A DNA stretch of 64,000 nucleotides from Citreicoccus inhibens. Its GTDB lineage: Bacteria > Myxococcota > Myxococcia > Myxococcales > Myxococcaceae. A model generated the notes under the pieces. The model was given only the letters and a program-made list of their open reading frames with translations. It had not been told where the DNA came from and searched no databases. Every line of letters starts with the position of its first letter. Positions within the stretch are counted from its first letter, which is position 1. Positions 17,903 through 26,604 of this stretch are shown here, in pieces. The stretch is taken from positions 186,001-250,000 of the forward strand of contig NZ_JAHNZT010000007.1 in NCBI RefSeq assembly GCF_019039035.1, given 5' to 3'. The position numbers were made by a program, and so were the translations under genes.

Positions 17903-18834
17903 GCTCGGAGTCCTGGCCGCGCGGCTGCGGCCCCTTCGAGTTGCTGGAGCGGCTGGGCCAGGGCGGCAACGCCGAGGTGTTCCGCGCGCGGTTTCGCGAA
18001 GGGCCTCATCAGGGCCTACAGGTGGCGCTCAAGCGCGTGCGCCCCGAGCGGCGCAGGGACGAGGAGGCGCGCGAGCAGCTCCTGCACGAAGCGGAGCTGG
18101 CCCGCTGCCTGCGCCATCCGCACATCATCGGCTTCGTGGCCTATGGCGAGCTGCCGGATGGGGGCTATCTGGCGCTGGAGCTGGTGGAGGGCACCGACCT
18201 GGGCAAGGTGCTGGCGCGGTGTCGGAGGCGGCGCATCGAGCTGCCCATCGACATCAGCGTGCTCATCGTCCGGCAGGTGCTGGAGGCGCTCGCGCACGCG
18301 CACGCGGCCACCAGCTCCACGGGGAGACCGCTCGCGGTGGTGCACTGCGACGTGTCTCCGCACAACGTCCTCTTGTCCCGCGAGGGCGAGGTGAAGCTCG
18401 CTGACTTCGGCGTGGCGCGCTCACGCGCGGCGACGGCGGCCCTGGACTCGCGGCGGCTGGGCAAACAGGCCTATCGCTCGCCGGAGCTGCTGGCGGGCGA
18501 GGTCTCCGTCGCGGTGGACCTCTGGGCGACGGCGGTGCTGCTCTACGAGCTGTTGTCGCTGGAGTCCCCCTTCCCCACCGGCCCCGCCGACGAGGTGGAC
18601 GCCTCCATCCGAGGGGGGCGGGTGACGCCCGTGCGCATGCGCGTGCCCGAGGTCTCGGACGCGCTGGCGCTGGTGCTGGACCGCGCGCTCGCGCCCAGCC
18701 CGGCGCAGCGCTTCGCCTCGGCGGAGCAGTTCGCGCGGGCCCTGGCGGCGCTCAGCGATGACCGCGTGGCCACGCCCCTGGCCGTGGCCGCCGTGGTGCG
18801 CGGCCTCATGGGCCCGGAGGCCCTGCGCGGCTGA
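17899..18834 (+). CDS. Serine/threonine protein kinase
   Basis: 311 aa, starting at GTG 17899 within the PilZ stop (GTGA overlap). Kinase motifs run through the whole protein: Gly-rich loop GQGGNAEVF (20-28), Lys45 in VALK, catalytic loop 'HCDVSPHN' (Asp151, Asn156), DFG 169-171 and 'YRSPELL'. The usual HRD Arg is Cys, making it a non-RD kinase that may not need activation-loop phosphorylation. There is no membrane segment or sensor domain, so input probably comes through a partner, most simply the coupled PilZ protein. The last ~40 residues are a short helical tail. Confidence 0.93.
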   Translation: MSSESWPRGCGPFELLERLGQGGNAEVFRARFREGPHQGLQVALKRVRPERRRDEEAREQLLHEAELARCLRHPHIIGFVAYGELPDGGYLALELVEGTDLGKVLARCRRRRIELPIDISVLIVRQVLEALAHAHAATSSTGRPLAVVHCDVSPHNVLLSREGEVKLADFGVARSRAATAALDSRRLGKQAYRSPELLAGEVSVAVDLWATAVLLYELLSLESPFPTGPADEVDASIRGGRVTPVRMRVPEVSDALALVLDRALAPSPAQRFASAEQFARALAALSDDRVATPLAVAAVVRGLMGPEALRG

Positions 18835-18844
18835 GTCACGGCCG

Positions 18845-21800
18845 TCACGCCACCTGGACGCCCGCGAGCACCATCCCGGGCTCGCCCTCCACCACCAGCC
18901 GGCTGCGACCTCCGCCCTGCTTCACCACGCGCACCTGCACGCCCAGGCGCTCGGCCAGTCCGGACACGTGCGAGATGATGCCCACCTGCCGCCCCGTGGC
19001 CTGGAGCGCGTCGAGCGTGGCCAGCGCCACCTCCAGCGTCTCCGGATCCAACGTGCCGAAGCCCTCGTCGATGAAGAGCGTCTCCACCTGCGTCGTCTCC
19101 GACGAGAGCGAGGCCAGCCCCAGCGCGAGCGCCAGCGACACGAGGAAGCTCTCCCCGCCGGAGAGGCTGGCGACGCTGCGCACCTCGTCGCCCATGTCCT
19201 GGTCCACCACCTGGAGGTCCAGGTCGTGTCCCGGCACACGCATCAATCGATAGCGCCGCGCCAGCTCCGTCAGGTGCGCGTTGGCGTGCAGCAGGAGCGC
19301 ATCCAACGTGAGGCTCTGCGCGAAGATCTTGAACTTGCGGCCATCGTGCGAACCGATGAGGTCGCTCAGGGCCTTCCAGACCTCGGCCTCGCCCCGGCGC
19401 TGCTCCAGCTCGCGCGCTTCCGCGCCGTGGCGCTCGCGGGCCGCATCGTCCTGCGTGAGGTGCGCGCGCAGGTCGGCCTCGGCGCGCCGCCGCGCCTCGG
19501 CATCCGCGCGCAGGCGCTCACCGGTGGCCGCCACGTCCGCCTCCTCCAACGCGGGAGCGCCCGTGGCCTCGTGCGCCATCCGCCGCGCGCGCCGCTCCTC
19601 CAGCACCGCGTGCGCCTGCCCTCGCGCCTCGCGCAACGCCTGGAGTGCCCGGCCCTCGGCCTCGCACCAGGCGGCGTCTCGCGACAGCAGGGCGCGGATT
19701 GCCTCCAGCGTGGTCCCCTGGCTCGTCAGCCGCGCCTCCAACTCGGCGCGGGCCGCGTCGAGGCTCTTCGCCGCGTCGGCCGTGGCGCGCACCGCGTCCT
19801 CCACGCGCGCCTGGGCCACCGTCTCCGCGTGGCGCGCGGACTCGGCGGCCTCACGGGCCCGGTCGTGCGCCTGTTGGGTCGTGTCCAGCCGGGTTCGCAG
19901 CGCCGCGCGCACGGACTCGGTCGAGCGCCCCTGGAGGAGCGCCGCGCGCGCTCGGGCCACCGCCGCGCGCTCCGCGTCCTTCGCCGCGGACACCCGGGCC
20001 TGCGCCTCGGCCTCGCCTCGTCGAGCCTCCACCCAAGCCTCGGCCTTGGCGTGCTGCCGCTGCTCCACGTCCAGCCGCTCCCGAGCCTGCTCCTGGGCCT
20101 CCACGCGTGAGCGCCACAACCCCACCCGTTCGCCACACTTGCGCCGGAAGGTGGCGGGATCCGCGGCCAGCTTGTCCGCCCAGCCCACGTCCGTGGGGAA
20201 CAAGGGCGACAGCTCCTGGACGCCAACGCGCCGAGCCTCCACCGCGGCCTCCACGAGCTGAAGCGCCTCCTGCAAGGACTGCTCGATACGGGTCCGAAGT
20301 TCCTCGGCTTTGCGCAGGGCCTCCGCCGCGGCCTCGCGCCGGGTGCGCTGCGTCTCCAGCGCCTCGCGGGACTCGCGCGCGGCCCGGGCACGGCTCTCGG
20401 CCGCTTCTTCCTCGGCCTTCGCCGCGGCCAGCCGCGCCCGCACATCCTCCGTCATGGAGACCAGCCACGCGCCCGCCTCGGGAGAAGCGCCGTCCTCCGG
20501 CACCTGCGCCTCGCTCGGGCCGCGAGCGTCGTTAGACGGCCGTGCCTCCGCGGTGCCCGCACGGCTGTCGAGGGAGTCCGCTCGCGTGCGCGCCCACGCT
20601 TCGAGGTGCGACGACAGTCGCGCTGCCGCGGCACGACGCCGCTCCTCCGCGTGCGACAAGCGAGTGCTCGCCGCGGCTCGACGCGCGCCCGCGTCCGCCT
20701 CCGCGCGCTCCAACCCCGCGCGCTCGCCTTCGAGCGCCTCCACGCGCGCCGCGGACTCCGCGACCAGCCCCTCCAGCACCGCGCCCTCGCGGGCATAGGG
20801 ATGCGCTGTCGCGCCGCACAGCTCGCACGGCTCACCGTCGCGCAGGGCGGCCCGGTGCGACGCGAAGCCCTGTGTGGCCTGGGCCCGTGCGAGCGCCCGC
20901 CGGGCCTCTCGAAGGGCCGCGTCCTGTTCTCCTCGCTGGGACGACGCATCGCGGGCCTCGGCGTCCGCTCGCGCCACGGCGGCCTTCGCGTCGTGGGCTT
21001 CCCGCTCCGCATCGCGCGTGGCATCGCCTTCGTCTCGGGCCCCACGGTGCGCGGTCTCCAGCGCCCGCAGCGCGTCGCGCCGAGCCAGCAAGGTCTCCCG
21101 CAAGGCTCGCCGGGCCGCGCCCGTGTCCTCCCCCACCGCCGCATCGGCGTGAGTGGCCGCGGCCTGCGCCATCTCCTCCGCGCGCGCCGCGGCCTGGTGC
21201 TCTTGCTCACGCTGCGCCACGGCCTCCCGCCGCCGGGTCACCTCGGGGAGCAGGCGCTCCACTTCCCCCCGTGCCCGGGCTTCGTTCGCCGCCTCCGCTT
21301 CGTAGCGCTCCAACTCGCGCTGCCACCGAGGCCACTCCGCCGCCAGCGCCTCCCAGGCCGCGCGGTCGGTCAGCCACGCCCGCGCCGTCTCCATCGCCAT
21401 GCGCTCCGCCGCCACGCGGACTTGCACGGCATCCCATTCCTTTCGCGCCGCGGCCTCGGCCTCCCGTGTCGCCTCGGCCCGCTGAGTGGCTTCGGCCGCA
21501 TCGCGCGCGGCCTGCGCCAGCCGCGCGTCCAGCCGCGTCGCCTCCTCCAGCTCCGGCCGCGCCGCCTCATCGGCCGCCACCGCCGCCGTGCGCTCCGCCT
21601 CCGCCTGGGTCAGCACCCGCCGACGCGCTCCGGACTCCTCGCGCGCGATGTCCACCTCGCGCGCGCGCGCGGCCTCTCCGCTGCGTGCGTCCTCGAGTCG
21701 GCGCTCCGCCACGTCGCCCGCCGTCACCACCGCGCGGAACGCCTCCGCCGCGCGCGCCCGCTCCAGCGCCTCCATCCGGGGCGCCGCCGCGTCCAACGCC

Positions 21801-22666
21801 GCCGCCGCGTCCGCCTCGTGGGTCCGAGCCGTCGCCTCCGCGCGCACCCACTCCGCGCGCGTCCCGTACCACGTCGCCGCCGCCTCGGCCTCGCGCAGCC
21901 GCGCCTCTGCGCCCACCCGCGCGAGTTCCTCCTCGCCCAGCCGTACGCGCGCGGCCTCGCGCTCCGCATCGGACAGCAGCGCGATGGCCGCCAGCCCCTG
22001 CGCGCGCTTCGCCAACGACTCCTGCTCCTGGCGGTTCTTCTCGTGCGCGGCCACGGAGACCCGGCTGTACACCTCCGTGCCCGTCATCCGCTCCAGCAGC
22101 TCCGCGCGCTCGGTGGCATCCGCGCGCAGGAAGGCCGCGAACTCGCCCTGCGCCAGCAGCGCCGAGCGACGGAACTGATCGAACGACAGCCCCAGCCGCT
22201 CTTGAATGGCCGCCAGCACCTCGCCCTTGGTGCGGCCGTGCTGCTGCCCACCGGCGAGCTCCGTGAGGCTCATCTCCTGCGGCCGGAAGCGGCCCTCGGC
22301 CTTGTTGCGCGCGCGCCACACGCTCCAGCGCGCCCGGTAGCGCTTGCCGTCGCGCCCCAGGAAATCCACCTCCGCGAAGCCCTCGCCCGCCCCGCGCCGC
22401 AGCACGCCGCGCACGTCGTACGCGAGCAGCCGCGCATCGTCCTCCTCATCCGCCCGGCCCACCGGCGCGCCACCACGGCCGGCCAGGCGGGGCGTGCGGT
22501 CGAACAACGCCAGGCACATGGCATCCAGCAGCGTGCTCTTGCCCGCGCCCGTCGCGCCCGTGATGGCGAACAAGCCCAACCGGTCGAGCGGCGGCGCATC
22601 CAACGCCAGCTCGAACTCCCCGGCGAAGCTCGTCAGGTTGCGCCCGCGAATCGCCAGGATTTTCAT
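18845..22666 (-). CDS. sbcC: Exonuclease SbcCD, ATPase subunit SbcC
   Basis: 1273 aa SMC/Rad50-like ATPase. Walker A TGATGAGKST is at 36-45. Two very long Ala/Arg/Glu-rich coiled-coil arms flank a zinc hook, C614-E-L-C617. The C-terminal signature 'SLSGGESFLVSLALALGLA' and Walker B 'LFIDEGFGTLD' close the nucleotide site. With SbcD it forms the Mre11-Rad50-type nuclease that opens hairpins and trims double-strand ends. Its ATG overlaps the sbcD stop (ATGA, 22663-22666). It is somewhat longer than the E. coli protein, mostly in the coiled coil. It ends 10 bp from the convergent kinase gene. Confidence 0.96.
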   Translation of the reverse strand: MKILAIRGRNLTSFAGEFELALDAPPLDRLGLFAITGATGAGKSTLLDAMCLALFDRTPRLAGRGGAPVGRADEEDDARLLAYDVRGVLRRGAGEGFAEVDFLGRDGKRYRARWSVWRARNKAEGRFRPQEMSLTELAGGQQHGRTKGEVLAAIQERLGLSFDQFRRSALLAQGEFAAFLRADATERAELLERMTGTEVYSRVSVAAHEKNRQEQESLAKRAQGLAAIALLSDAEREAARVRLGEEELARVGAEARLREAEAAATWYGTRAEWVRAEATARTHEADAAAALDAAAPRMEALERARAAEAFRAVVTAGDVAERRLEDARSGEAARAREVDIAREESGARRRVLTQAEAERTAAVAADEAARPELEEATRLDARLAQAARDAAEATQRAEATREAEAAARKEWDAVQVRVAAERMAMETARAWLTDRAAWEALAAEWPRWQRELERYEAEAANEARARGEVERLLPEVTRRREAVAQREQEHQAAARAEEMAQAAATHADAAVGEDTGAARRALRETLLARRDALRALETAHRGARDEGDATRDAEREAHDAKAAVARADAEARDASSQRGEQDAALREARRALARAQATQGFASHRAALRDGEPCELCGATAHPYAREGAVLEGLVAESAARVEALEGERAGLERAEADAGARRAAASTRLSHAEERRRAAAARLSSHLEAWARTRADSLDSRAGTAEARPSNDARGPSEAQVPEDGASPEAGAWLVSMTEDVRARLAAAKAEEEAAESRARAARESREALETQRTRREAAAEALRKAEELRTRIEQSLQEALQLVEAAVEARRVGVQELSPLFPTDVGWADKLAADPATFRRKCGERVGLWRSRVEAQEQARERLDVEQRQHAKAEAWVEARRGEAEAQARVSAAKDAERAAVARARAALLQGRSTESVRAALRTRLDTTQQAHDRAREAAESARHAETVAQARVEDAVRATADAAKSLDAARAELEARLTSQGTTLEAIRALLSRDAAWCEAEGRALQALREARGQAHAVLEERRARRMAHEATGAPALEEADVAATGERLRADAEARRRAEADLRAHLTQDDAARERHGAEARELEQRRGEAEVWKALSDLIGSHDGRKFKIFAQSLTLDALLLHANAHLTELARRYRLMRVPGHDLDLQVVDQDMGDEVRSVASLSGGESFLVSLALALGLASLSSETTQVETLFIDEGFGTLDPETLEVALATLDALQATGRQVGIISHVSGLAERLGVQVRVVKQGGGRSRLVVEGEPGMVLAGVQVA

Positions 22667-23907
22667 GACGCGTCCTCCTGCACCTGCGTCAGCAGCGTGT
22701 GGAAGGACTCCAGCAGCCCGCGCGATGGCGGCTCCGCGTAGTCACGCGCATGTCGCGCCCGGAACACGTCCTCGGGGGTGCGCTCACGCAAGGACAGCGT
22801 CGGCTGCGCGTCCGCCAGCGCACCGCCCACGCCCGTGTACGCGGGCGTCAGCTTCACCAGCCGCGCCGCACGCCCCTCCAGCGCGTGCTCCACCTTGTGC
22901 CGCAGCGCGGGCTCGGGCCGAGGCAGGGCCACACACACCTCCAGGTACGGCCGCGTCCACTCGGGCGCAGCCGCGGCCCACGCCGGCAATTCGGCCAGCG
23001 CCTGCAGCACCTCCTCCAGCGGCGCGGCGTCCCGAGCGGGCACGCGCAGCATCGACGTGGTCCGAGGCACCGGCAGCGACCGCACCTCACCGAGCGCCTC
23101 GCCCTCCAGGTCCACGCACAGCACCTGATGCCGGTAGTGGGCCTCCGAGAGCGACAGGGGCAGCGGCGATCCGCTGTAGCGAACCCCCTCGCGAGCGCCC
23201 ACCCGCTGCGCCTTGTGCAAGTGGCCCAGCGCCGCGTAGGCCACGTCCGCGGGGAAGAGGTCCACCGGCAGCGCATGCTGGTTGCCGCCCAATATCTTCC
23301 GCTCGCTCATCACCGACAACTCCGAGCCCGTCATGTAGCAATGGCCCATGGCCACCAGCGCCTGCCCCGGCTGGCGTCGGTGCCTCGCGGCCTCCAGCAC
23401 CTCCGCGTAGATGGCGCGCACCCCCGCCACCAAGCGGTCCCCCTCCTCGGAGGACACGGGCGGCAGGTCCGACGGCCTCAGGTACGGCACCGCCGCCACC
23501 CACGCGCCCACGCGCCCACGCGCGTCATGCAGGGGCACCAGCAACCGCTCCAGGTCCAGGGCCCCCTTGGCGCGAGGCAACCCACCCACCACGCGAACCC
23601 CCAGCGCGGCGAACAGCGGATCCGGCGCATCCAGCCGCGCCGCTGAATCATGATTGCCGCCCACCACCACCACATCCAGCCGAGGCCGGCGGCGGCGCGC
23701 CCGCGCCACGAACTGGTACCAGGCGGCCTGGGCCTCCGCGCTGGGGTTGGCCGTGTCGAAGATGTCCCCGGCCACGAGGAGCGCGTCGATGGACTCCGAC
23801 TCCAGCGTGTCCAAGAGCCAGTCCAGGAACGCGGCGTGCTCCGCCTCGCGCGAGACGTCGTACAGCGTGTGTCCCAGGTGCCAGTCCGACGTGTGCAGCA
23901 GGCGCAT
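22663..23907 (-). CDS. sbcD: Exonuclease SbcCD, nuclease subunit SbcD
   Basis: 414 aa, the normal length. Metallophosphoesterase (Mre11-like) motifs are present: 'HTSDWHLG' (Asp8, His10), 'VAGDIFD', 'GNHDS', 'AMGHCYMTG' and 'ALGHLHKAQ'. They bind the two Mn2+ ions of a 3'-5' exonuclease and endonuclease that works with SbcC. The C-terminal SbcD domain follows at about 270-385. It is first gene of the sbcD-sbcC operon, with overlapping stop and start. The 234 bp upstream, shared with a divergent gene, should carry the promoter. Confidence 0.96.
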   Translation of the reverse strand: MRLLHTSDWHLGHTLYDVSREAEHAAFLDWLLDTLESESIDALLVAGDIFDTANPSAEAQAAWYQFVARARRRRPRLDVVVVGGNHDSAARLDAPDPLFAALGVRVVGGLPRAKGALDLERLLVPLHDARGRVGAWVAAVPYLRPSDLPPVSSEEGDRLVAGVRAIYAEVLEAARHRRQPGQALVAMGHCYMTGSELSVMSERKILGGNQHALPVDLFPADVAYAALGHLHKAQRVGAREGVRYSGSPLPLSLSEAHYRHQVLCVDLEGEALGEVRSLPVPRTTSMLRVPARDAAPLEEVLQALAELPAWAAAAPEWTRPYLEVCVALPRPEPALRHKVEHALEGRAARLVKLTPAYTGVGGALADAQPTLSLRERTPEDVFRARHARDYAEPPSRGLLESFHTLLTQVQEDAS

Positions 23908-24111
23908 CCCGCGTTCATCCTCCCTCGGCCCAGGCGCTGGCGCGGCCGGGCAGCCTCGCCCGGGGACGCCTCCCGCACCAAGCGCCGGGCGCCCGCTCCC
24001 TTACTCTCCCCCTCTGACATCCACCAAAAGCCTTGGAGTTTCCGGCCCTTGGACCCGCACCCGGCGTAACGAGTCCCCCGCCCCAGCCTCACGTGGCGAG
24101 GAGGCTGGCAA

Positions 24112-24129
24112 GCAACTGCCGAGAGTTGC
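24112..24129 (+). other. Short hairpin in leader of the 24142 gene
   Basis: GCAACT (24112-24117), a 6-nt loop and AGTTGC (24124-24129) form a perfect stem just before the start codon at 24142. It could be part of the leader RNA or an operator. No known riboswitch is recognised. Confidence 0.3.
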
Positions 24130-24141
24130 CAGAGTTCCGGA

Positions 24142-24729
24142 ATGGACTTCCAAGTCGTACTTGGCCTGCTCGTCATGTTGGCGGTCGTCGGCTTCACGAT
24201 GATGCTCCAGGTGAGCCGCTACAAAGCGTGGTTCATGTTCGCGAAGGCGCACGACCTCCAGTGCGCGCGGGACGAGCTGCTCGTGGAGGGCCAGCGCCGC
24301 GGCCACGCCGTGAAGCTCTTCACCGAGAGTCGCCTCCTGGATGCGCGGCGACGCACCACCATCACGGTGCTGGAGCTCCAGCTGGGCAACGAGGCGCCCC
24401 AGGAGTTGGAGCTGCTCCCCCCTCACAGGGCCTGGAGCCTCAACGCCGAGCTCCGTGTCATCGGCCCGCCCTACCCGCTCGAGCCCCTGCTGCCCCAGCA
24501 GGAGCCGCACGTGCGCGAGGTCCTCGACCTCCCGGACGTGAAGGCGCCGCTGACGGCCGTGCTGCAGGCGTGCAGTGTCCTCGTCGTCCACCAAGGCGTG
24601 CTGCGCGTGGAGTGGGCATACGTGCACAGCAAGCCCGAGGCCATGCGCGCGGCGATTTCACCCGCCTTCGAGCTGGCCCGCGCCCTGGAAGAAGCGGCGT
24701 GGGAGCAGCGCATGCTGCGACGGGGCTGA
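24142..24729 (+). CDS. Membrane-anchored protein of unknown function, tandem paralogue A
   Basis: 195 aa. One N-terminal membrane helix (about 5-24) precedes a soluble domain containing 'AWFMFAKAHDLQC', a basic stretch 'LLDARRRTTITVLELQLG' and a helical C-terminal end. I do not recognise a family. The next gene (24839) encodes a diverged copy with the same order: N-terminal helix, AW-x2-FAKAH-x-L-x-C, ARRR-x-T-x-TVL-x-L-x-L and a C-terminal helix rich in Ala/Glu. The domain probably faces the cytoplasm or periplasm next to the inner membrane. No catalytic motif is visible. Confidence 0.8.
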   Translation: MDFQVVLGLLVMLAVVGFTMMLQVSRYKAWFMFAKAHDLQCARDELLVEGQRRGHAVKLFTESRLLDARRRTTITVLELQLGNEAPQELELLPPHRAWSLNAELRVIGPPYPLEPLLPQQEPHVREVLDLPDVKAPLTAVLQACSVLVVHQGVLRVEWAYVHSKPEAMRAAISPAFELARALEEAAWEQRMLRRG

Positions 24730-24838
24730 GGCCCGCCCGCCTGGACGGTCGCCACGGCTCCTCTGGGAAGGAAAGTCGGCCCCACCCCCGAGCGCGAGGG
24801 TGGTCCCCCGACCCGCCTCCAGTGCAGAATGCGCCGCC

Positions 24839-25495
24839 ATGTCCCCGGCGGTCCCCCTTCCGTTCGTCCTCCTCGCCTCCGCTCTGCTGCTGACGGCGCT
24901 CGTGTTCCTGACGCTGTGGCAGCGCCAGCGCATGCGCCGTTCGGCGTGGGAGTCCTTCGCGAAGGCCCACGGCCTGAGCTGCACGCCCACCCGCCTGGAG
25001 GTGCAGGGCCGCTACCAGGGCCGGCAGCTCCTGCTCGCCACCGCGCGGCGAACCCACGCACGCAGGCGCAAGGACACCGTCACCGTGCTCCGGCTGGACC
25101 TGGAGGGCGCCCTGCCTCCGGAGCTGTTGCTGGAGCACGAGCACCCCGAGGACAAGGCCCCCGGCGTCCCCGCCACCCGTGACGAAGTGCTGGGCGACAC
25201 GGAGCTCGACGCCGCCTTCGTCGTGGAGAACCTGGCCCCCGAGGCCCGCCCCGTGCTCGCGGACGCGCGCGTGCGGGAGCGGCTGCTCGGCCTGCGCGGA
25301 TACCGCCGCGCCAGCGTGAAGGGCGGCTGGCTCCAGGTGGAGCAGCGCGGCGTGCCCACCAACCTCCAGGCCGTGGAGGCCCTCGTCCGCAACCCTCACG
25401 AGCTGGCCCAGGCCGTCGTCGAGGCCGCCCACCACGCCGCCCAAGCCGTCCACGAGCTGGAGCCCGTGCGAGAGGAAGTCCGCGAGCACGCCTGA
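24839..25495 (+). CDS. Membrane-anchored protein of unknown function, tandem paralogue B
   Basis: 218 aa from ATG 24839. A hydrophobic helix (about 5-26) is followed by a soluble domain sharing with its upstream neighbour the blocks 'AWESFAKAHGLSC' and 'ARRRKDTVTVLRLDLEG'. The C-terminal ~40 residues are an Ala/Glu/His-rich helix ('AQAVVEAAHHAAQAVHELE'). Conserved position of motifs and the 109-bp spacing indicate an old tandem duplication. It is not a recognised domain family. It is convergent with the barrel-protein gene at 25532. Confidence 0.8.
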   Translation: MSPAVPLPFVLLASALLLTALVFLTLWQRQRMRRSAWESFAKAHGLSCTPTRLEVQGRYQGRQLLLATARRTHARRRKDTVTVLRLDLEGALPPELLLEHEHPEDKAPGVPATRDEVLGDTELDAAFVVENLAPEARPVLADARVRERLLGLRGYRRASVKGGWLQVEQRGVPTNLQAVEALVRNPHELAQAVVEAAHHAAQAVHELEPVREEVREHA

Positions 25496-25531
25496 GCCCT
25501 CGGCGCGGCCTCCCACCTCGGGCCTTGCCGC

Positions 25532-26572
25532 TCAGCGGAGCGTGTCGCTCGACTCGCCGGCGCGCGGCGCCCCCAGGGTGGGCTCGGGACGCAGCCCCGG
25601 GGCCGGAGTCCCCGCCGTCGCGGGCATGCGCCGAGGAGGTCGCCAGCTCAACAGCAGCCGCACATACGGCGCGGGCCCCGTGTGGAGCGCGCCCAGGTCC
25701 AGCCGCTTGCGGTCGCGGTCCAGCAGCGCGAAGTCGTTCAGGAAGTCCAAGCCCACCGACGTGCCCAGCCAGACGTTGCCGCCCAGCCGGACGTTGGCCG
25801 TGGGCGCGAAGCGCAGGGACGTCTCGCGGACATAGACCGCTCCGAACCCCGCGGCCTGCTCCAGTTGCACATGGGACACCGATTGCTCGAACGCGCCGGT
25901 GAGTCCCAGCTCCAGGCCATCGCCCAACGTCCGCATCAGCGTGAGGCGCGGCACGCCCAGCTCCACCAGGTACGGCCCCTTGCGGTAGGTGAAGCCCACC
26001 ATGGGGAAGATGGGCGTCCGGTCAAAGGGCCACAGCGCCACCAGGCCGAAGCTCAGCCGCATCCCCGGGTCGCCGCCAATCAGGTAGCTCGCCATGGCGT
26101 AGCCGGCCCATGACGTGTCCAGGGCTGGGTCGAACGCGCTGTGGAAGTCCGTGCGCGTGCTGCCCGTGACGCCGCCCATCACCATCCACCGCGGCGACAG
26201 CGGGCGAATCAGCGTGAGCCCCAGTTGAATGCGGTGGAAGCTCCGCGAGTGCGTGTCCCCGCTGCCCAGCTCCTGGCTCACGCCCAGCAGGTGCCCCTCG
26301 TAGCCCAGCGACGGCAGGAGGATGAGCTTCCCCAGGAAGGCCGCGGGCAACGGCAAGCGCAGCTCGAGCTGAGGACGCTCATCGATTCGCCAGCCGGTCG
26401 AGCCAATCGACGTGCCTCGCGACACGGTGTAGCCCAGGTAGGCGCGGTCCTCGGAACTCTGCGCACGCGCCGCGCTCGCCACCAGGAGCGCGACACATGC
26501 GGCGAGGACGCGGACCGGAGCGAAGCGCCCCATTCGCGCGGGGACGGCGACACCGAGCCCGGACACGACCAT
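25532..26572 (-). CDS. Probable outer-membrane beta-barrel protein
   Basis: 346 aa from ATG 26570-26572, selected because AAGGAG lies 9 nt upstream. The signal sequence (VLAACVALLVASAARA) ends near residue 38, leaving a slightly long n-region. The mature part is made of alternating amphipathic strands with aromatic ends ('PMVGFTYRKGPYLVELGVPR', 'NVWLGTSVGLDFL', 'YVRLLLSWRPP') with many Gly, as in DUF6268-type or porin-like barrels. A Pro-rich tail follows. It lies 32 bp behind the sugar-dehydrogenase-like gene in the same direction, so the two are likely co-transcribed. Substrate is unknown. Confidence 0.8.
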   Translation of the reverse strand: MVVSGLGVAVPARMGRFAPVRVLAACVALLVASAARAQSSEDRAYLGYTVSRGTSIGSTGWRIDERPQLELRLPLPAAFLGKLILLPSLGYEGHLLGVSQELGSGDTHSRSFHRIQLGLTLIRPLSPRWMVMGGVTGSTRTDFHSAFDPALDTSWAGYAMASYLIGGDPGMRLSFGLVALWPFDRTPIFPMVGFTYRKGPYLVELGVPRLTLMRTLGDGLELGLTGAFEQSVSHVQLEQAAGFGAVYVRETSLRFAPTANVRLGGNVWLGTSVGLDFLNDFALLDRDRKRLDLGALHTGPAPYVRLLLSWRPPRRMPATAGTPAPGLRPEPTLGAPRAGESSDTLR

Positions 26573-26604
26573 GTTGCCCCACTCCTTCAGGTGAGCCCGC
26601 GAGT

